Shown here: in pieces, positions 1 through 7,245 of the stretch
Numbering within the stretch: the first letter of the stretch is position 1
How the letters are laid out: each line of letters starts with the position of its first letter
Source: Collinsella sp.
Lineage (GTDB): Bacteria > Actinomycetota > Coriobacteriia > Coriobacteriales > Coriobacteriaceae
Direction: 5' to 3'
Assembly: GCA_019414045.1 (NCBI GenBank)
Contig: DXMW01000029.1
Coordinates: 1-51,782, forward strand
Length of the DNA stretch: 51,782 nt
Program-made: the position numbers and the translations under genes
The notes under the pieces: generated by a model
Database searches by the model: none
Told to the model about the DNA's origin: nothing
Seen by the model: the letters and a program-made list of their open reading frames with translations, nothing else

Positions 1-304
1 CGATGAGGGACCGTAGGTCGAGATAGGGCTGCGAGGTCGGCTCGCGCAGCATGAAATCGATATATCGCGCGTAGTAGGCCCATTGCTGCTCGAGGCTGGG
101 GTAGAGGTGGTAGAAGCCGTCGAAAAGGCTCTTGAAGCCAAAGGCTTGCTGCCAGTCCGTCATTCCGGCGCGCGCCATGCCTGCGCGGTTGTAATGGTTG
201 AACCCGGCGGCGCTTGACATGCCCGAGCCGATGCCGACGATGATGGCGTCGGCATCGTCGATAAGGCTTCGAAGCCTATACGCTTCCCTCTCTAGAGACG
301 GCAT
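1..304 (-). CDS. SIR2-family (SirTM-like) protein, N-terminal part, cut by window edge
   Basis: Third member of a leftward sirtuin array. Reading from ATG at 304 the protein begins MPSLEREAYRLRSLIDDADA and continues with a Rossmann nucleotide-binding loop (GIGSGMSSAAG) that matches the GAGxS NAD-binding motif of sirtuins, followed by the class M-like tract ending in WAYYARYIDF. A GAGGAG ribosome site lies just upstream, inside the end of the preceding gene, and the start overlaps that gene's stop by 13 bases, which implies translational coupling. Catalytic and zinc regions are beyond the window edge, so activity cannot be judged. Class M sirtuins studied elsewhere act as protein ADP-ribosyltransferases on lipoylated carrier proteins; that function is an inference here. 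Confidence 0.85.
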   Translation of the reverse strand, partial: MPSLEREAYRLRSLIDDADAIIVGIGSGMSSAAGFNHYNRAGMARAGMTDWQQAFGFKSLFDGFYHLYPSLEQQWAYYARYIDFMLREPTSQPYLDLRSLI

Positions 305-990
305 TGGGCAATCTCCTCGAAAGCCGGGGCCATATCGCCGTCAACGAGAATCGTCTCGCACGATGCATCGGGCGCCATAGCCTGGCTGTAGTTGAACACG
401 ATGTAGGTGGCGTGCTCGCAGACGTTCGCGATCTGGGCGAGCATGTGCTTTATGATGCCGTTGCGCAGTCCCACGCCAAGTTCGAGGATGGCGACCCTGC
501 CGTTGCGATGGGCTTGCACAAGGCGCTCGAGCTCCTCGAGCTGGGTCATGGCGAGGGCGTCTGGATGGGCGAGGCGCCGCTCGTCAACCGACGTGCGCGT
601 GCTCCCCTCAGTCTCGAGCACGCGCTCCTCGTCGAACCCGGCGCGCGCGAAGTGCCCGTCGATGTTGCATGTGACCACGAAGGTGTCGGCGTGCTCCGTA
701 AGACGCCGCAGCCCGTTCATGAGCGAGCCGGGCTCATATTCGAGATACTCCTTTTGATGGAACCGCTCGGCCCATCGGCGTCGCACGCTGGCATCCGGGG
801 AAGCGAGCCCCTGCAGTATGCAGCCGATGCCGTCTGCCTGAGCGAGGTCGCCGTACGCCTCTTGGAAATGAGCATCGGCGCAGAAAAGGTTGAGCCCCTC
901 CGCCATGTCGAGTCCGTTGCTAGCGCCGATGATGACAAGATCCGCTTCGGCTAGCGCCCTGCCTATGCGAACTGCTTTCGCCGTCTCCAT
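292..990 (-). CDS. divergent SIR2-family protein lacking the zinc ribbon
   Basis: A 232-residue sirtuin-like protein. The NAD loop is altered (IIGASNGLDMAEG), the conserved Asn is kept in VVTCNID, and the position that is His in classical sirtuins and Gln in SirTM reads Glu (ETEGS). The C-terminal LELGVG motif, typical of the SirTM group, is present. The CxxC...CxxC zinc module between the catalytic and C-terminal parts is absent and replaced by a short linker, making it shorter than its neighbour. The start ATG at 990 follows a GGGGAGG site and lies only a few bases after the upstream sirtuin's stop, so the genes form an operon. It may have altered specificity or be a non-catalytic NAD/ADP-ribose binder. 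Confidence 0.85.
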   Translation of the reverse strand: METAKAVRIGRALAEADLVIIGASNGLDMAEGLNLFCADAHFQEAYGDLAQADGIGCILQGLASPDASVRRRWAERFHQKEYLEYEPGSLMNGLRRLTEHADTFVVTCNIDGHFARAGFDEERVLETEGSTRTSVDERRLAHPDALAMTQLEELERLVQAHRNGRVAILELGVGLRNGIIKHMLAQIANVCEHATYIVFNYSQAMAPDASCETILVDGDMAPAFEEIAQCRL

Positions 991-993
991 GCG

Positions 994-1959
994 CTACCTC
1001 CCCAGCGTCTTGCGCACGTCGGCAAGCACGTCGGCGATGTCGGCGCGAACGGCGAGCCCCCGATCCTCGATCGCGCGGGGGAGAAACTGCGTCTTGTTGT
1101 TTACGGCGATGTAGCTGGCCTGCGGTAACTGCGCCGTGAGGGCCCAGAACGGCTCCTGGATAAACGCGGGCGTCATGCGGCCCACACCCAGCTCGAGGAA
1201 GAGGATCCTCTGCCGTGCGTGCGCGTCGAGCCAGTCGGACACCTTGCGGTACTGCTCCTCGTAGAGTTCGCCCTGCAGGAAGTTGCCGTAGCCGCGAACC
1301 CAGGGGAACGCCTCTGCCCCGCAGTGCGGGCAGCGCGGCACGAGCTCTGTCGGAACCTCAAGGCCGTCTCCCATGGCCTCTACCATGCGGGAGACCGGCT
1401 CGACCGCATCCCACACCGCGTCGGTGCAACAGTGGGAGCACTGAAAGAAGCGGTGGTCGCCTTGGATCTCTGCCACTTTCTCCCAGGGATAGAGCTTCAC
1501 AAACTGCGTGTCCTGGTTGGTGGTGAGCACGAAGAAATCCTTCTCGGCGATAATGGTGTCGAGGTCCCTGTAGGGCTTGCGCAGCGGGGCGTTGAGCGTG
1601 GTGTCGAGGAAGGTGGCGAGGTATCCCCAGCGCGCCTCGGCGGTGGGCCAGCGGTAGAACGACCCCTCGAAAGCGCCCTTGAAACCGTAGCGCTCGGCGA
1701 ATTTGCCGAAATGCCTGCGATAGGTTGCGTTGTCCTCGTAATAGAAGTCGCCGCCGCCCGCCGCGGAGAGCCCAGAGGCCCCGCCCACCAGCACGCAATC
1801 GGCTTCCTCGATCATGCGGGCGAAGTCCCTGATTTGCTGGTCGTAGGGCTCGGGCTCGCGGTCACTCAGCTCATAGGGCGTGCCGCCGCTGCGGTAGGCG
1901 GCCTGAAGGGAAAACGATTGGTTGGTGAGCTCGATAACGAGCTGCTCGTACAGGGTCAC
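994..1959 (-). CDS. SIR2-family protein, class M sirtuin (SirTM) type
   Basis: First gene of the sirtuin array. It has the NAD loop GGASGLSAAGG, the motif LTTNQD holding the conserved Asn, the QGDHRFFQCS stretch with Gln in place of the classical catalytic His (a SirTM hallmark), a complete zinc module (CSHC and CPHC pairs) and the C-terminal LELGVG motif. The GTG at 1959 is chosen as start because AGAAGG lies 7 bases upstream and a TATAAT box lies at 1979-1984 on this strand; a longer reading from ATG at 2010 would run through the promoter. SirTM proteins in other bacteria ADP-ribosylate GcvH-like lipoyl proteins next to a macrodomain gene; no such partner is visible, though the operon continues beyond the left edge. 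Confidence 0.88.
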   Translation of the reverse strand: MTLYEQLVIELTNQSFSLQAAYRSGGTPYELSDREPEPYDQQIRDFARMIEEADCVLVGGASGLSAAGGGDFYYEDNATYRRHFGKFAERYGFKGAFEGSFYRWPTAEARWGYLATFLDTTLNAPLRKPYRDLDTIIAEKDFFVLTTNQDTQFVKLYPWEKVAEIQGDHRFFQCSHCCTDAVWDAVEPVSRMVEAMGDGLEVPTELVPRCPHCGAEAFPWVRGYGNFLQGELYEEQYRKVSDWLDAHARQRILFLELGVGRMTPAFIQEPFWALTAQLPQASYIAVNNKTQFLPRAIEDRGLAVRADIADVLADVRKTLGR

Positions 1960-1978
1960 TGGATACCTTCTTTCAGCT

Positions 1979-1998
1979 ATTATAAACAGGTGTCTATA
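1979..1998. promoter_or_regulatory. sirtuin-operon -10 box overlapped by candidate TetR operator
   Basis: On the minus strand TATAAT occupies 1984-1979, about 20 bases before the GTG start of the first sirtuin gene. Overlapping it is the 18-bp dyad TATAAACAGGTGTCTATA (1981-1998), with arms TATAxACA/TGTxTATA around a GG centre and one mismatched pair. Its place on the core promoter, beside a divergent TetR-family gene, makes it the likely repressor site. No protein-binding evidence exists in the sequence itself. Confidence 0.6.
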
Positions 1999-2102
1999 AA
2001 AAGTATCCATGTCGATTTGCTTAAGAGCAATGAACAGCTTCGGCCTGCTGTCGATAAACGAGCGTTTGCCGGGCATTGTCGAGCGTTGCAATTGGAGGGG
2101 TA

Positions 2103-2663
2103 ATGGAAGCGGGGAAGATCGATCGTCGCCGACGCTATACACTCTCGGTCATACGGGAGGCGTTCTTCGCGCTGCTGGCCGAGGTCGGCTTCGCGAAGAT
2201 GACGGTAGCGGATATCTGCCGCCGCGCCGATATCAACCGTGGCACGTTCTATCTGCACTACGAGGACAAGTTCGCCCTGCTCGACGCGCTTATCGACGAG
2301 GCCTTGGCGGCGGTGCCGCCGCTCGAGGGAACGGAGGCGGGTGCCCTCTGCCAGCGTCCGCCGGCAAACGATGACTATTATCTGCTCTACTCGGATGACG
2401 ACGCGTACGCCCGGGTGGCACAGCGCGTCGTCGAGCGCGGCGCCGAGCAGATGGTTCCCTCGATCATGGAGGAGACCGGGCTTTCGCGCGAGGACGCCTA
2501 TCTGCTCTTCGTCCACAACGTCCAGGGAAATCTCGCGGTCAACCGCCTGCTCGGTTGGAGGCGAGGGCCCGAGTTTGCCCACGCTCAGGAGCTGCTCAGC
2601 GCCTATTCCGAAGGGGGCATGCGGGCGGTATCGGCTCGTCACGATCCTCGTAGCTCGTCTTGA
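2103..2663 (+). CDS. TetR/AcrR-family transcriptional regulator
   Basis: A 186-residue regulator from ATG at 2103, preceded by the purine-rich site GGAGGGG. The N-terminal helix-turn-helix is clear: residues about 25-55 read MTVADICRRADINRGTFYLH, the classical TetR signature, followed by YEDKFALLDALI. The C-terminal ligand-binding half is variable as usual in the family. The gene is divergent from the three-gene sirtuin operon, and a palindrome overlaps the sirtuin promoter, so it probably represses that operon and perhaps itself. The ligand is unknown. Reading from the upstream ATG at 2076 is less likely because it lacks a ribosome site. Confidence 0.88.
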   Translation: MEAGKIDRRRRYTLSVIREAFFALLAEVGFAKMTVADICRRADINRGTFYLHYEDKFALLDALIDEALAAVPPLEGTEAGALCQRPPANDDYYLLYSDDDAYARVAQRVVERGAEQMVPSIMEETGLSREDAYLLFVHNVQGNLAVNRLLGWRRGPEFAHAQELLSAYSEGGMRAVSARHDPRSSS

Positions 2664-2823
2664 CCGCATGTCATTTCAGGTAGGTGGCGTTGCTATGGGC
2701 CCTCTTTGATTTTCGACGTTGTATAAGGCAATCGCAATCGTCTTGAGCTTCTTTAGGGAACTTGAACAAGAGATATGGCCTGCTGGCGATTGATTAACAC
2801 CATTCGTTTTGGTTACAAGAAAG

Positions 2824-2845
2824 CATGCTGCGCGCCTGCAGCATG
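2824..2845 (+). other. leader hairpin before the flavodoxin-like reductase
   Basis: Perfect 8-bp inverted repeat CATGCTGC/GCAGCATG with a 6-base loop, ending just before the GAGGGAGAGGG ribosome site of the gene at 2862. It could shape translation or mRNA stability. The rest of 2664-2823 is AT-richer and probably holds the promoter (a TTGATT-like -35 near 2790), but no strong site is seen. Confidence 0.4.
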
Positions 2846-2861
2846 AGGGAGAGGGAATCCT

Positions 2862-3392
2862 ATGAATATCGTTGTATTGAGCGGCAGCCCGCGTAAGGGC
2901 GCTAATACCGATACCATGGTCGAGGCGTTTGCCGAGACCGCGCGTGAGGGCGGCCATACGGTCGAGGTCATCCGCGTTGCCAGCAAGAAGATCGCCGGCT
3001 GCTTGGGATGCCAGTACTGCTTCGCCCATGAGGGCGTCTGCGTGCAGAAGGATGACATGGCCAACGTGATTGAGTCGCTGAAAGACACCGACATGGTTGT
3101 CTTCGCTTCGCCTATCTACTGGTTTGATATCACTGCGCAGGAAAAGACCGCCATCGACCGCCTGTACGCCTTCGGTGCCACGGGATTCCCGTTCACCAAG
3201 ACGGCCCTTTTACTCGATAGCCACAGCGAGGGTGTCTATGATGCGGCGATCGCTATGTACAAGTCAACCTGCGCGTACTGCAAGTGGGAGGACCAGGGCA
3301 TTGTCACCATCAGCGGTATGACCGAGCGCGACAGCATGGCATCCTCGCCCAAGTTGAAAGAGGTGCGAGAGCTCGCTCGCAAGCTTGCCTAA
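2862..3392 (+). CDS. flavodoxin-like NAD(P)H-dependent FMN reductase / iron-sulfur flavoprotein family
   Basis: A 176-residue cytoplasmic protein starting MNIVVLSGSPRKGANTDTM, the FMN phosphate-binding loop (SGSPRKG) of the NADPH-dependent FMN reductase superfamily. A cysteine cluster GCLGCQYCFAHEGVC at residues about 46-60 resembles the compact Cys motif of iron-sulfur flavoproteins, so an Fe-S cluster or redox-active cysteines are possible. FASPIYWFDIT is the second flavin-contact segment. Such enzymes use NAD(P)H to reduce quinones, nitro compounds or protein partners; the substrate cannot be inferred. It stands alone, on the same strand as the next gene but separated by about 180 bases. 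Confidence 0.85.
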   Translation: MNIVVLSGSPRKGANTDTMVEAFAETAREGGHTVEVIRVASKKIAGCLGCQYCFAHEGVCVQKDDMANVIESLKDTDMVVFASPIYWFDITAQEKTAIDRLYAFGATGFPFTKTALLLDSHSEGVYDAAIAMYKSTCAYCKWEDQGIVTISGMTERDSMASSPKLKEVRELARKLA

Positions 3393-3571
3393 GGACAAGA
3401 AGAACGCATGGCAATCAGCGTTGGTGGAAATGCTTGCTGTCCTTACCGAGAGATAGGGGCGCATTCCCTCAAGCGCGTATAGAACAATTATTAAACGCAG
3501 AAAAATAACTGAAAACAAATTAATCCGCGTTAAAATATTGTCAAACAGAAGTTCATGAGGGAAGGTTGCGC

Positions 3572-4861
3572 ATGCGTCGCAAGGCAGACGAGCTACTTAG
3601 GGAATGGCGAGACAGAGCTGATAGAAAACCTTTGCTGGTCAAAGGCGTGCGCCAGTGTGGCAAGACCTATTTGCTCAGAACGTACGCCCAGGATCTTTTC
3701 GAATCGGTTGTCTACGTTAATCTTGAGAACGACCGGTCGGCGCGAGCGGATTTTTCGGGCGGTCTTGACCCTCATTCGATTGTACGCGCGATCGAGGCTC
3801 GTACGGGACAGCGTATCGTGCCTGGCAAAACCTTACTGTTCATTGACGAGATCCAGGCATGCGAGGAAGCGCTCACTTCCCTTAAATACTTTTGCGAAGA
3901 TGCTCCCGAGTATTACGTTGCGGCTGCTGGGTCGCTTCTTGGGGTTGCCATTAACCATCAGTCGTATTCGTTCCCCGTCGGAAAGACCGACTTGATCGAG
4001 ATGACTCCACTCGATTTCGAGGAGTTTCTCTGGGCGATGGGGCACGATCAGCTGGTCGACGAGATACGCTCATCATTCGAGTTTATGGGTCCTCTTGCGC
4101 CAAGCCTTCATGAAAAGGCGCTTGGGCTCTATCGGCAGTATCTTGTTGTTGGCGGAATGCCCGAGGCGGTCCAAACGTACATCGATGATCAGTCAATCAT
4201 TGATGTGGCCGAAAAGCATCGGATTATTCTCGACGGATACTCCGCCGACACTAATAAATATGCTGATGAGCGCTTGAGCGCAAAGACGCGTGCGTGCTTC
4301 GATTCCATTCCACAGCAGCTTGCCAAAGAGAATCGTAAATTTCAATACAAGGTAGTGCGAGCGGGGGGCAATGCGTCTCTCTTTGGAGATGCTCTCGACT
4401 GGCTTGTATTGTCGGGTACGGTGGCGCGCTGCAGCCTAGTCGGGCAGATCGAAAGCCCTTTAGAGGCCTTCGTTAACCCTTCTGCTTTTAAAATCTATCA
4501 GGCGGATACAGGGCTGCTCGTCTCCAAGGCCGGTGCTCAACGCGCCGATATTCTTGCCGGTATCGGCGGCACATTCATGGGTGCACTTACCGAAAACTAC
4601 GTTGCCCAACAGCTTTCAGCCATGGGCTATCCGCTGCATTATTGGGCGCGAGATAATCGTGCGGAAATCGACTTTGTAGTAGAGAAGCAGGGATGCTTGT
4701 CTGCGATTGAAGTCAAGGCGGGAGAGAACACAAGATCTCGAAGCCTGTCCTCACTTAAAAAGACCCATCCGGGCGCGCGCCGAATCAGGCTATCGACTAA
4801 GCCCTTCGGAATGAATGATGGGCTGATGTCTGTTCCACTTTATGCGGCATTTTGTCTATAG
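3572..4861 (+). CDS. AAA ATPase with DUF4143 C-terminal domain
   Basis: A 429-residue protein of the large ATP-binding (AAA_14)/DUF4143 family. Walker A is GVRQCGKTYLL near residue 25 and Walker B LLFIDEIQA near residue 90. The DUF4143 half ends in a PD-(D/E)XK nuclease-like pattern (EIDFVV, then AIEVKAG), typical of the family. ATG at 3572 is preferred over the TTG two codons earlier because AGGGAAGG lies 7 bases upstream. The role of these proteins is not established; they often occur as isolated, mobile-looking single genes in gut bacteria, and this one has slightly lower GC than its neighbours, compatible with horizontal acquisition (inference). Confidence 0.88.
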   Translation: MRRKADELLREWRDRADRKPLLVKGVRQCGKTYLLRTYAQDLFESVVYVNLENDRSARADFSGGLDPHSIVRAIEARTGQRIVPGKTLLFIDEIQACEEALTSLKYFCEDAPEYYVAAAGSLLGVAINHQSYSFPVGKTDLIEMTPLDFEEFLWAMGHDQLVDEIRSSFEFMGPLAPSLHEKALGLYRQYLVVGGMPEAVQTYIDDQSIIDVAEKHRIILDGYSADTNKYADERLSAKTRACFDSIPQQLAKENRKFQYKVVRAGGNASLFGDALDWLVLSGTVARCSLVGQIESPLEAFVNPSAFKIYQADTGLLVSKAGAQRADILAGIGGTFMGALTENYVAQQLSAMGYPLHYWARDNRAEIDFVVEKQGCLSAIEVKAGENTRSRSLSSLKKTHPGARRIRLSTKPFGMNDGLMSVPLYAAFCL

Positions 4862-4883
4862 GGATGATGCTGCTGTAATGCAT

Positions 4884-4920
4884 GGGGCCAGGAGCGCGAT
4901 GTTGCTGCGCTCCGGGCCCC
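4884..4920. terminator. hairpin terminator between convergent genes
   Basis: Inverted repeat GGGGCC-A-GGAGCGC / GCGCTCC-GGGCCCC between the DUF4143 ATPase and the convergent topoisomerase A gene. There is no long T tract, so it may act as a weak or factor-assisted terminator for either side. Confidence 0.5.
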
Positions 4921-4959
4921 GCTGCTTAGTTAAACCATGACGGTTTGGCTGCCGTCGTC

Positions 4960-7200
4960 CTAGTCAAACAAACTCGGCATGTCGTTTTCCTTCATGAGGG
5001 CACCGGCAGAGGGGAGGCTCTGCGCGGTGAATTTCTCGGCAGAGACGCCGGCGCCAAGAATCTCTTCGGTTGTGCCGACGGTGGTGATCGAGCGGCCCTT
5101 CTTGGCCGTGAAAGCCTGGACGCCCTGCGTGTTGGTGGTCGTCTTGGTCTTGAGCAGCGACGTGTTGAAGTTCATCAAACGATAGTCGCTCGAGACCAGC
5201 GCGATGTCGCGATCTTCCTTGAGCACCTGGGCATACAGCAGCTTGCTGCCACCGTAGATGGCGTTCTTGAGGCGCTTGCGGTTGGTCTTGGTGACGTATC
5301 CAGAAAGCGCGACGCGCACCACGCGGCCGTTCTCAAAGACGAACAGCACGTCGGCCTTGTAATCCTCGGGGTCGATGACCCAGATGACGCTCTCGTCGGG
5401 TTCCATCTCAAGATCGGTCGGCAGGTACGAGCCCAGCTGGGCCGACTTGGTGTCCTCAAACGCCGCGACCTTGCACTTGTACACCTGGCTCTTGTTGGTA
5501 AAGACCAGCAGCTCGTGGGTGTTGGAGGACGGGAACTCGATAAAGGGTTTGTCGCCGTCCTTGTACTTGAGCGTGGTCGCCTTCTTGAGCACGCGGTCCG
5601 TCATCTTCTTAAGGTAGCCATCGCGCGAGAGCATGATGGTGACCGGGTACTCCTCGACCTCGGGCTCCAAGCTTACCTCGATAACCTCATGGGGCTCGAT
5701 CCTGCCCGTGCGGCGCGGCATCACGTACTTCTTGTTGACCGCGGCCAGCTCGTCGCTAATGACCTTCTTGATGTTGTCCTCGCTCGAGAGGATCTCCTCG
5801 AGCTCGGCGATCTCGCCCTCGAGCTTGGCAATGTCCTTGGTGCGGTTGAGGATGTATTCCTCGTTGATGTTGCGGAGCTTGAGCTCGGCGACAAACTCGG
5901 CCTGGGTCTCGTCGATGTCGAAACCCTTCATAAGGTTGGGCACGACCTCGGCTTCGAGCTTGGTGCCGCGGATGATGGCGATGGCCTTGTCGATGTCGAG
6001 CAGAATCGCCTCGAGGCCGTGCAGCAAGTGCAGGCGCTCGGACTTTTTGCCCAGGTCAAAGTTGATGCGGCGACGCGTGGACTCAATACGCCACTTGACC
6101 CACTCGTGCAGGATCTGGCGCACGCCCATAACACGGGGATAGCCGTCGACGAGCACATTGAAGTTGCACGAGAACGAATCCTGCAGCGTGGTCGAGCGAT
6201 AGAGCTTGGCCATGAGCTTGTCGGGGTCGACACCGCGCTTAAGGTCGATGGCGATGCGCAGGCCCGAAAGGTCGGTCTCGTCGCGGATGTCGGCGATCTC
6301 TTTGACTTTGCCCTCTTTGGAGAGCTTGACGATGCGCTCGATGATGACATCGGTCTTGGTGGTGTAGGGGATCTCGTAGACCTCGATAATGCGCTCTTCG
6401 GGAATCCAGCGCCAACGGGAGCGGATTTGGAAGCTGCCAAGGCCGGTCTCGACGATCTTCTCCATCTCCTCGCGGCGGTAGATAATCTCGCCGCCGGTCG
6501 AGAAGTCGGGCATGGGCATGTACTCGAGCAGGTCGCAGTCGGGATCCTGCAGGTAGTGCATCGTGGCGGTGCAGACTTCGTTGAGGTTGAAACCGCAGAT
6601 GTCGGACGCCATGGCGACGCCGATGCCCTTGTTGGCCGAGACGAGGATGTTGGGGAACGTGGTGGGCAGCAGGCGCGGCTCCTTCATGGCGCCGTCGTAG
6701 CTGTCGACGAAGTCGACCGGGTCCTTGTCGATGTCCTTGAAGATCTCGGCACTGATGGGGGAGAGCTTGGCCTCGGTGTAACGCGAAGCGGCGTAGCTCA
6801 GGTCGCCCGAATAGTACTTGCCAAAGTTGCCCTTCGACTCCACGAAGGGGGCAAGCAGCGCCTCGTTGCCGGTGGCCAGGCGCACCATCGTTTCGTAGAT
6901 GGCGGCATCGCCGTGCGGGTTGAGCTTCATGGTCTGGCCCACGATGTTGGCACTCTTCTGGCGCTCGCCCTTGAGCAAGCCCATCTTGTACATGGTGTAG
7001 AGCAACTTGCGGTGCGAGGGCTTAAAGCCGTCGATCTCGGGGAACGCACGCGAGACGTTGACGCTCATGGCGTAGGGCATGTAGTTGACCTCGAGCGTCT
7101 GCGTGATCGGCTGGTCGGTGACCTCGGAGTGCAGGCCGATGACGTTCTCGGCGTTGACCTGCTTTTTCTTTGGCTGGTTCTTCGTCTTCTTCTTTGCCAC
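4960..7200 (-). CDS. type IIA DNA topoisomerase, A subunit (GyrA/ParC-like)
   Basis: A 746-residue breakage-reunion subunit. The winged-helix/tower region contains the active-site tyrosine in AASRYTEAKL (Tyr141), with GFKPSHRKLLY upstream and NPHGDAAIYE as the DNA-gate motif. The C-terminal part (from about residue 500) shows beta-pinwheel-like blades such as DGYLKKM and LVFTNKSQVYK. The N terminus carries a Lys-rich tail (KKKTKNQPKKKQ). It is shorter than standard GyrA and clearly divergent, so it is a second type II enzyme of the sort found beside gyrase in Clostridia and Coriobacteria, probably the decatenase; a dedicated gyrAB elsewhere is expected but not visible. It follows its B subunit by 45 bases with an AGAGGAAAT ribosome site. 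Confidence 0.9.
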   Translation of the reverse strand: MAKKKTKNQPKKKQVNAENVIGLHSEVTDQPITQTLEVNYMPYAMSVNVSRAFPEIDGFKPSHRKLLYTMYKMGLLKGERQKSANIVGQTMKLNPHGDAAIYETMVRLATGNEALLAPFVESKGNFGKYYSGDLSYAASRYTEAKLSPISAEIFKDIDKDPVDFVDSYDGAMKEPRLLPTTFPNILVSANKGIGVAMASDICGFNLNEVCTATMHYLQDPDCDLLEYMPMPDFSTGGEIIYRREEMEKIVETGLGSFQIRSRWRWIPEERIIEVYEIPYTTKTDVIIERIVKLSKEGKVKEIADIRDETDLSGLRIAIDLKRGVDPDKLMAKLYRSTTLQDSFSCNFNVLVDGYPRVMGVRQILHEWVKWRIESTRRRINFDLGKKSERLHLLHGLEAILLDIDKAIAIIRGTKLEAEVVPNLMKGFDIDETQAEFVAELKLRNINEEYILNRTKDIAKLEGEIAELEEILSSEDNIKKVISDELAAVNKKYVMPRRTGRIEPHEVIEVSLEPEVEEYPVTIMLSRDGYLKKMTDRVLKKATTLKYKDGDKPFIEFPSSNTHELLVFTNKSQVYKCKVAAFEDTKSAQLGSYLPTDLEMEPDESVIWVIDPEDYKADVLFVFENGRVVRVALSGYVTKTNRKRLKNAIYGGSKLLYAQVLKEDRDIALVSSDYRLMNFNTSLLKTKTTTNTQGVQAFTAKKGRSITTVGTTEEILGAGVSAEKFTAQSLPSAGALMKENDMPSLFD

Positions 7201-7245
7201 GATTTCCTCTTGAACTTCTTATGGGCCGTCGTTATCGATTTGCTG

